DNA from: Candidatus Aenigmatarchaeota archaeon
GTDB lineage: Archaea > Aenigmatarchaeota > Aenigmatarchaeia > QMZP01 > JAUXAV01
Length of the DNA stretch: 9,321 nucleotides
Direction of reading: 5' to 3'
Assembly: GCA_030619735.1 (NCBI GenBank)
Contig: JAUXAV010000033.1
Location: 1-9,321, forward strand
The notes under the pieces were generated by a model. It searched no databases. It saw nothing but the letters and a program-made list of their open reading frames with translations, and had not been told where the DNA came from. Position 1 is the stretch's first letter. Each line of letters starts with the position of its first letter. Of the stretch, positions 5,297-9,321 are shown piece after piece. The position numbers and the translations under genes were made by a program.

Positions 5297-5323
5297 TTTT
5301 ATTGTTTTTCTGCTTTATATTTT
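5297..5323. promoter_or_regulatory. Interlocked divergent promoters for rnp1 and the methyltransferase
   Basis: Only 37 bases separate the two ATG codons (5291 minus, 5329 plus). On the minus strand ATATAAAG (5313-5320, within AAAATATAAAG) is centred 26 bases before the rnp1 ATG. On the plus strand TTTTATT (5297-5303) is centred about 29 bases before the methyltransferase ATG. Neither gene has an SD. Both messages are probably leaderless or nearly so, and factor binding to one box should hinder the other. Confidence 0.5.
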
Positions 5324-5328
5324 GTACT

Positions 5329-6276
5329 ATGGGAGTGAAAAGAAAAATAAGAAGGGGATTGGAAAGGGATTCTAAAGACCCTAAACTGAGATTATTATCA
5401 AAGTCGATAGCTGCAAGCAGGGCTGATGCCCTGGCAGCTATAAGAAGTGATATAGGAGAGTATGCAGATAGCTGGTTGGAAAATGCTGGATTCCTTGAAA
5501 AAAATGGGGTTTATCGCCAGATAGCTGACTTTGCGGGTTTTAAGGAAGGTGAATGGTGGCTGGATCTGGGCTCCGGCTATGGAAATCTCATATCAGAGGT
5601 CTGCAGGCGTGTTGAAACAACAGCCATAGGAATAGATATTAATACCCATCTTCTGGAAAAATCAAGGGAGAGGCTCGTACAGGAAGGCCTTGATGTGAAT
5701 TATAATGCAAGCTATGAGATTATGGAAGACCCTAAACTGGGGTTTAGGCTTGTCCCCCGGGAGAGGGAGGGATTCCAGATTAAAGAGGGAAGTCCCAATA
5801 TAATACTGGATGATATAAGGTTTCTTAATATTGTGACAAGGCATCTCCCTGAGCAAAAACCAGACAAGATAATCTATACATTGCCTGGCGGGTATATCAG
5901 CTTCCTTTATGAATTTATTCCAAAATTAACCAGAGATTCTTATAGTATCTTTATGACTATGAACAAGTTTATTGCCTCACATGCATGCAGATTACTGGGT
6001 GAAGGCAGGGAATTCATTATTGCAGCAAGAATATCGGTTCTTGAAGAAGCAAAAGATGGTGATGCCTTCGGGTTCCCCAGGGTTGGGCCATATCTTGAAG
6101 TAAAAGAGGAGGACTATTTAGACTATCCGAAGGAGGCTGAAAGATTGAATAAAATTAATGGTGCTATTAAGATTATAGACCCCACATCACCTTATGAAAA
6201 AAGAAGCATAAAACTGTTTTTAAGAAAGTACAGAAGAACCTCTGTTCCCTTTCCTTATGGTAAGCTTCTTACGTGA
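5329..6276 (+). CDS. Class I SAM-dependent methyltransferase of unknown substrate
   Basis: The frame is open from 5218, but ATG at 5329 is the better start because upstream codons would overlap rnp1 and a TATA-like box fits this position; that gives 315 residues. Motif I is clear (WLDLGSGYGN, residues 77-86), followed by the acidic ribose-binding strand AIGIDIN (99-105). SPNIILDDIRFLN (155-167) suits the motif III region and IIYTLPGGY (181-189) the motif IV position, without an NPPY signature. The basic N-terminus (KRKIRRGLER) and the position among translation genes make an RNA or protein substrate possible, but nothing identifies one. A sampled 180 bases have about 36% GC, well below the neighbours. 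The last eight bases overlap the aIF1 3' end in convergent orientation. Transfer into the operon is likely. Confidence 0.88.
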   Translation: MGVKRKIRRGLERDSKDPKLRLLSKSIAASRADALAAIRSDIGEYADSWLENAGFLEKNGVYRQIADFAGFKEGEWWLDLGSGYGNLISEVCRRVETTAIGIDINTHLLEKSRERLVQEGLDVNYNASYEIMEDPKLGFRLVPREREGFQIKEGSPNIILDDIRFLNIVTRHLPEQKPDKIIYTLPGGYISFLYEFIPKLTRDSYSIFMTMNKFIASHACRLLGEGREFIIAARISVLEEAKDGDAFGFPRVGPYLEVKEEDYLDYPKEAERLNKINGAIKIIDPTSPYEKRSIKLFLRKYRRTSVPFPYGKLLT

Positions 6277-6571
6277 CCTCAATCTTGTCCTCGGGGAAGC
6301 CCAGCTTTACCAGGAGCTTCTTGACCCTTTCCCTGTGGTTGCCCTGGAGCTCTATGGTCCCGTTCTTTACGGTTCCCCCGCATGCAAGCCTGGTCTTGAG
6401 CTCCTTGGCAATCTTCCTGAGCTCAATGCCCTTGCTCATGCCAGATATGACCGTGGTGACCTTCCCAAACCTCCTCTCAGAGGTGGAAACCCTTATCTTC
6501 TCCTCCTTTGCCATGGTCTCGCATGCGCAGATTTCCTTTGGCAGACCGCAGTTTGGACAGATTTCAGGCAT
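6269..6571 (-). CDS. Translation initiation factor aIF1 (SUI1 family)
   Basis: aIF1 binds the small subunit near the P site and guards start-codon selection. The 100-residue protein has an N-terminal zinc-binding motif CPNCGLPKEICAC (C5, C8, C15, C17) typical of archaeal SUI1 proteins. The SUI1 domain follows: FGKVTTVISGM..GIELRKIAKELKTRLACGGTVKNGTIELQGNHRERVKKLLVKLGFPEDKI. The length is normal. It follows uL29 after 45 bases with GGAGGT upstream, matching its known position in many archaeal operons. It is the last gene of the first transcription unit: downstream lies the convergent methyltransferase, whose end it overlaps by eight bases. Confidence 0.96.
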   Translation of the reverse strand: MPEICPNCGLPKEICACETMAKEEKIRVSTSERRFGKVTTVISGMSKGIELRKIAKELKTRLACGGTVKNGTIELQGNHRERVKKLLVKLGFPEDKIEVT

Positions 6572-6616
6572 TACTCAAAAAACCTCCATGCTTCCATAAG
6601 ATTCCAAAAAAGATGT

Positions 6617-6823
6617 TCATCCTTTTTCTCCCTTCTCTTTCCTGATGGTTTTTATCCTGGCTATGGTCTTCCTTATCTCCTTCAGCCTTCCCGGTGAAGA
6701 AACCGTGGCTCCTATATTGATGTTTGCCCTTTCCTTTGCCAGCTCCAGCTGAAGCTCGTTCAGTCTCTTATCCAAATCCCTTGCCGACAGCTTCCTGATT
6801 TCCTTGGGCTTTAGAATCGCCAT
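6617..6823 (-). CDS. rpl29: Ribosomal protein uL29 (L29)
   Basis: uL29 is a small helical protein by the exit tunnel that takes part in the SRP and nascent-chain factor docking site. The 68 residues MAILKPKEIRKLSARDL...LNELQLELAKERANINIGA..SSPGRLKEIRKTIARIKTIRKEK form the usual two-helix hairpin at normal length. It follows uS3 after 20 bases; the upstream AAGGAT is a weak, rather distant SD. Two T6 tracts lie in the following gap before aIF1, but no hairpin accompanies them, so read-through to aIF1 is assumed. Confidence 0.95.
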   Translation of the reverse strand: MAILKPKEIRKLSARDLDKRLNELQLELAKERANINIGATVSSPGRLKEIRKTIARIKTIRKEKGEKG

Positions 6824-6843
6824 AACAATATAAAAATCCTTGT

Positions 6844-7698
6844 TTATTTTTTGGTCTTGGGCTTTTTAACCTTTTTCGTTTTTCCGGCCTTTTTTGCCGA
6901 AGATTTCCCTTTTGCCGCCGGCCTTTTGGCCTTTGCCTTCTTGGCGGCCTTGGGTTTTTTTGCGGGCTTCCCGGCCGGCTCTGGTTTCTTTGCAGGCTTT
7001 TTCTTTTCCGGCCCGGGCTTTGCCTCTTTAGCGGGTTTCTTTTCCGGTTTCTCTTCTTTGAGCTCAGGCATTTCCGCCTCCCTCTTTGGCAGGGACCTTT
7101 CCATCAGCTCAAGCTTGCTTATCTTCTGCCCTGTTATGTCTATGAATTCCCTCATTATCTTTACCTTTATCCCTATCTTCCCTGGCCTTGTGTTTGCCTC
7201 CTCATAGCCGAAATCCATCACCTGCTTTACAGGGTCGCCGCAGTGCTTCAGATAACCCTCTGTAAATTTGGCTGTCCTGCCTTTTGAGCCCCCGAGCTTC
7301 CCTGCAATTATTATCTGTGTCCCCAGGGCCCCGGCATTCATTACCCTCCTCATGGTAAGATTGCCTATCTTCTTGTGGTTGTAGCCCTTCTCCAGGGCGG
7401 ATGCAATCTGCTTTGCCACTATCTTGGCGTCCAGGTCGGGGTTCTCTATGGCCTTTATGTCTATCTGGGGGTTCTCCAGCTTGAACCTGACCTTCAGGGC
7501 ATCGGTTATCATATTGATATTCTTCCCCCCTCTCCCTATAATCCTCCCGGGCTTGTTGGTATATATCACAATCTTGAGCCCCAGGGGGGTCCTCTGCAGG
7601 ACTATATCCGAGTAGTCGCCTGTAGGGAAGTTCCCCTTTATGAACCTCTCTATCTGGACCTCCTTTATGCCCTGCCTTATGAAGTATCTCTTAAGCAT
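6844..7698 (-). CDS. rps3: Ribosomal protein uS3 with long basic C-terminal tail
   Basis: uS3 shapes the mRNA entry channel of the small subunit. The N-terminal KH domain has the RNA-binding loop GRIIGRGG (residues 51-58) after the conserved DIVLQRTPLGLKIVIYTNKP. The C-terminal domain follows (LTMRRVMNAGALGTQIIIAGKLGG..GRTAKFTEGYLKHCGDP, about 114-156). The conserved fold ends near residue 200; about 80 further residues form a tail rich in K, P, A and E. The ATG at 7698 has GAGGTGAT four bases upstream, located in the last codons of the preceding 74-aa ORF. In standard order uL22 precedes uS3 directly; here that small ORF intervenes. Confidence 0.98.
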   Translation of the reverse strand: MLKRYFIRQGIKEVQIERFIKGNFPTGDYSDIVLQRTPLGLKIVIYTNKPGRIIGRGGKNINMITDALKVRFKLENPQIDIKAIENPDLDAKIVAKQIASALEKGYNHKKIGNLTMRRVMNAGALGTQIIIAGKLGGSKGRTAKFTEGYLKHCGDPVKQVMDFGYEEANTRPGKIGIKVKIMREFIDITGQKISKLELMERSLPKREAEMPELKEEKPEKKPAKEAKPGPEKKKPAKKPEPAGKPAKKPKAAKKAKAKRPAAKGKSSAKKAGKTKKVKKPKTKK

Positions 7699-7923
7699 CT
7701 ATATCACCTCTTCAATCTTGATGCCAACATCCTCTAAGTATATATTCATCTCATCAAAATCAAAAGGAGTTGATGTAAAACACAGTTCCCTCTTTCTAGA
7801 GAAATAATGAGGGGAACCAAATACATGAACATCCATGGAGCTTAAAAGAGATAAAAATTCTTTTGCTATCCCTTGTCCCTTCAAACCCCTGGCAACATAG
7901 GCCCTGTCATTTAATGCTATCAT
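7699..7923 (-). CDS. Unknown 74-aa protein between uL22 and uS3
   Basis: I do not recognise this protein. Its ATG lies four bases after the uL22 stop, and the SD GAGAGGTGAT overlaps that stop, so translation is very likely. The stop TAG immediately precedes the uS3 ATG, and the uS3 SD is within its last codons. The protein looks globular alpha/beta: a helix ARGLKGQGIAKEFLSLLSSM (about 11-30), a strand VHVFG, then ELCFTSTPFDFDEMNIYLEDVGIKIEEVI, with an acidic C-terminus. RGLKGQGIAKEFL faintly recalls a GNAT acetyl-CoA loop, but the ORF is half of a GNAT domain. A 180-base sample has about 37% GC against 52% for uS19. A lineage-specific or acquired gene is likely. Confidence 0.65.
   Translation of the reverse strand: MIALNDRAYVARGLKGQGIAKEFLSLLSSMDVHVFGSPHYFSRKRELCFTSTPFDFDEMNIYLEDVGIKIEEVI
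7703..7711 (-). repeat. Direct repeat AGAGGTGAT, copy at uS3 SD
   Basis: AGAGGTGAT occurs here, where it serves as the uS3 SD, and again at 7927-7935, where it covers the uL22 stop and the SD of the 74-aa ORF. The two copies bracket that ORF exactly. Both are functional SDs, so shared function alone may explain the identity. Confidence 0.6.
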
Positions 7924-7927
7924 ATCA

Positions 7928-8317
7928 TCACCTCTCCATCAGGACGACCTGCAGGTTGCAGACCTTCCTTTTCTGCCTCCTCACCTTGAACCTCCTGTTC
8001 CTCCAGAAGCTGAATCCATCATGTGCGCTTGCATGTATGGAGAGCTTCTCAGGGTCCAGGCCCTTGGCTTCTGCATTGGCCTGGGCAGAGCTCAGCAAAT
8101 CCAGGATTTCCTTTGCCGTGTTGGTATAATATTTTCCATTCAGGCTCCTTTTCTGGGCTATCAAATCACTGAGCAGCCTCCTGCCCTTCAAAAGGCCTTT
8201 TCCGGTTATCCTGGAGCACAGGGTTACAGAGCTCTTCCTGGAAATCCTCAGGGACCTGCCATAGACCCTTGCTGACTTCTCCTTCTTGGGATTGAAAGCA
8301 TATCTTAACATGGACAT
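7928..8317 (-). CDS. rpl22: Ribosomal protein uL22 (L22)
   Basis: uL22 lines the exit tunnel of the large subunit. The archaeal pattern is complete: YAFNPKKEKSARVYGRSLRISRKSSVTLCSRITGKGL, then LNGKYYTNTAKEILDLLSSAQANAEAKGLDPEKLSIH, then the beta-hairpin and basic C-terminus with SFWRNRRFKVRRQKRKVCNLQVVL. The length is slightly short for archaeal uL22, which often has a longer loop. Three starts are possible: GTG at 8320, ATG at 8317 overlapping the uS19 stop (TGATG), and ATG at 8311, for which GTGAT would act as SD. I use 8317. The stop TGA lies inside the SD of the next ORF. Confidence 0.96.
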   Translation of the reverse strand: MSMLRYAFNPKKEKSARVYGRSLRISRKSSVTLCSRITGKGLLKGRRLLSDLIAQKRSLNGKYYTNTAKEILDLLSSAQANAEAKGLDPEKLSIHASAHDGFSFWRNRRFKVRRQKRKVCNLQVVLMER

Positions 8318-8697
8318 CACTTAAGAGGAATAAACTTGCTGGACTTTGTGGCGCCGAAACCCGGGGCAGAATGCTTCACAGGCTTCCTGGTCATGACGAA
8401 TTCCGAAATCATGTGCCCTATCATCTCTGGCTTTATCTCCAGGGGGACGAACTCCTTCCCGTTATGGACCCCCAGCTTTATCCCCGTCATCCCGGGGAGG
8501 ATTATCATATCCCTGGCATGTGTCTTATGGAACTTCCCGGGGTCCTGCCTGATTTTTTTCAGGAGCTTCTTCTGCCTGTCTGAAAAGCCCCTCTTAAGGC
8601 TCCTCCTGATCCTGGCAGGGAATAATTGCATTAGCTCATCCAGGTTCATTCCCTGCAGTTCCTCTATACTCTTGCCCTTGTAGACGAATTTCGGCAT
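8317..8697 (-). CDS. rps19: Ribosomal protein uS19 (S19)
   Basis: uS19 sits in the head of the small subunit near the A and P sites and pairs with uS13. The 126 residues match archaeal S19: FVYKGKSIEELQGMNLDELMQLFPARIRRSLKRGF, then KTHARDMIILPGMTGIKLGVHNGKEFVPLEIKPEMIGHMISEFVMTRKPVKHSAPGFGATKSSKFIPLK. The start at 8697 is set by a strong SD, AGGAGGTC, five bases upstream in the 40-base gap after uL2. A 180-base sample of the gene has about 52% GC, used here as the reference for neighbouring r-protein genes. Confidence 0.98.
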   Translation of the reverse strand: MPKFVYKGKSIEELQGMNLDELMQLFPARIRRSLKRGFSDRQKKLLKKIRQDPGKFHKTHARDMIILPGMTGIKLGVHNGKEFVPLEIKPEMIGHMISEFVMTRKPVKHSAPGFGATKSSKFIPLK

Positions 8698-8702
8698 CTT
8701 TT

Positions 8703-8710
8703 GACCTCCT
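8703..8710 (-). promoter_or_regulatory. Strong SD for uS19
   Basis: AGGAGGTC on the minus strand, with the five-base spacer AAAAG before the uS19 ATG. It lies in the only sizeable gap (40 bases) of the uL2-uS19-uL22 segment. Confidence 0.75.
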
Positions 8711-8737
8711 GCTCCTTTATCCTAAACTCTCTTTAAA

Positions 8738-9321
8738 TTATTTCCTCCTTCCTGACCTCTTGGGTGATATTGAACCCACCTTCCTTCCCGGCGGGGCGTG
8801 CCTGGATATGGACTTGGGCCTTCCCAAACCAGGATAGCCTCCCCCGAAGGGATGGTCTATGGCGTTCATTGATACTCCGGATGTCCTGGGGTAGAGCTTT
8901 CCCCTGGCATGCATGGCAATCCATTTCTTACCGGCTTTGGTCCAGGGCTTCTCCCCCCTTCCCCCTCCTGCCGGAACGCCCAGGGTTGCCCTGCACTCGG
9001 GGTTAAGGCTTTTCTCCTTTTTTGAGGGAAGCTTGATTATGCAGGATTTCATTCCCTTTGAAACCACCATGGCGAAGGTTCCGGGGGTCCTGCAGAGCTT
9101 GGGGCCTGAATTCGGCATGGTCTCTATGGAGAATATGGGGGTTGATTCCGGTATCCTGGACAGGGGAAGTATAATCCCCTCCAGGCTGTCTCCCACCCTT
9201 ATGCCCTCCGGAGCCACTAAATATCCTATGCTCCTGTCCTCATACCGGACCTTTATGAGGGGCGCATCCATCATGGGGCTCCTGACTATATCCATGACCC
9301 TGCCGTTCTTGTTCTTATAGC
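8738..9321 (-). CDS. rpl2: Ribosomal protein uL2, N-terminus beyond window
   Basis: uL2 is a core large-subunit protein needed for subunit joining and peptidyl transferase activity. The frame stays open to the right edge. The ATG at 9295 is internal, because the upstream codons read YKNKNGRV, which matches the archaeal L2 stretch before VDI. About 194 residues are visible of an expected 230-240. The SH3-like region (IKVRYEDRSIGYLVAPEGIRVGDSL) is followed by the C-terminal domain: GRGEKPWTKAGKKW, then RGKLYPRTSGVSMNAIDHPFGGG, then the basic end RHAPPGRKVGSISPKRSGRR. HPFGGG rather than the bacterial HPHGGG is the archaeal form. The conserved histidine of this loop is present. Confidence 0.97.
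   Translation of the reverse strand, partial: YKNKNGRVMDIVRSPMMDAPLIKVRYEDRSIGYLVAPEGIRVGDSLEGIILPLSRIPESTPIFSIETMPNSGPKLCRTPGTFAMVVSKGMKSCIIKLPSKKEKSLNPECRATLGVPAGGGRGEKPWTKAGKKWIAMHARGKLYPRTSGVSMNAIDHPFGGGYPGLGRPKSISRHAPPGRKVGSISPKRSGRRK

Noticed and set aside
5375..5739. 14-base repeat AAGACCCTAAACTG at 5375-5388 and 5726-5739 in the methyltransferase
   Set aside because: Only two copies, 337 bases apart, with no similarity around them. Both encode DPKL in frame, but a chance match is likely.
6572..6616. Terminator between uL29 and aIF1 (two T6 tracts)
   Set aside because: No hairpin accompanies them, and one T-tract is part of the aIF1 SD spacer. The genes are normally co-transcribed.
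6851..7207. Plus-strand hydrophobic frame that looks like a membrane protein
   Set aside because: It is antisense to the K/A/P-rich tail of uS3. Codons such as AAG and GCC read as hydrophobic residues in reverse, and no start signal supports it.
7699..7923. GNAT acetyltransferase (RGLKGQGIAKEFL)
   Set aside because: Only one loop-like motif is similar, and 74 residues are too few for a GNAT domain.

Overview
The window is archaeal. It holds most of the S10/spc ribosomal-protein super-operon, read on the minus strand, with archaeal marker genes: eS4, archaeal-type uL2 (HPFGGG), aIF1 (SUI1) and the RNase P protein Rnp1/Pop4. Shine-Dalgarno (SD) sites of the form GAGGTGAT, neighbouring genes that share start and stop bases, and probable leaderless genes behind TATA boxes also fit Archaea. 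Lysine/glutamate/proline-rich tails on uS3, uS17 and uL24 and the disrupted gene order suggest an uncultured, possibly DPANN-like lineage. That placement is inference only.

Layout in transcription order, from right to left. Unit 1 is uL2 (cut by the window edge), uS19, uL22, a 74-aa unknown ORF, uS3, uL29 and aIF1. Next comes a plus-strand class I methyltransferase, convergent with aIF1 and divergent from rnp1. Unit 2 is rnp1 alone, with its own probable leaderless promoter. A plus-strand 193-aa basic, helical protein is convergent with rnp1 and divergent from uS17. Unit 3 is uS17, uL14, a 65-aa unknown ORF, a free-standing tRNA-binding (EMAPII/Trbp111-type) OB protein, an 80-aa unknown ORF, uL24, eS4, a Nudix hydrolase, uL5, an 89-aa unknown ORF and a cut ORF at the left edge.

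The r-protein genes build the ribosome. aIF1 selects start codons, Rnp1 processes tRNA and the OB protein probably binds tRNA, so the locus as a whole serves translation. What is unusual is the number of interruptions. Two plus-strand genes split the normally continuous operon into three transcription units. At least three small ORFs and the methyltransferase are clearly AT-richer (hand counts of about 33-42% GC, against about 52% in uS19). Short perfect direct repeats sit exactly at the edges of two insertions, in positions where recombination between them would restore intact neighbours. The uS17 leader carries a 96-base structured element closed by an 11-bp perfect inverted repeat. No mobile element, CRISPR array, tRNA or rRNA was seen, and no stretch longer than 300 bases lacks a gene.
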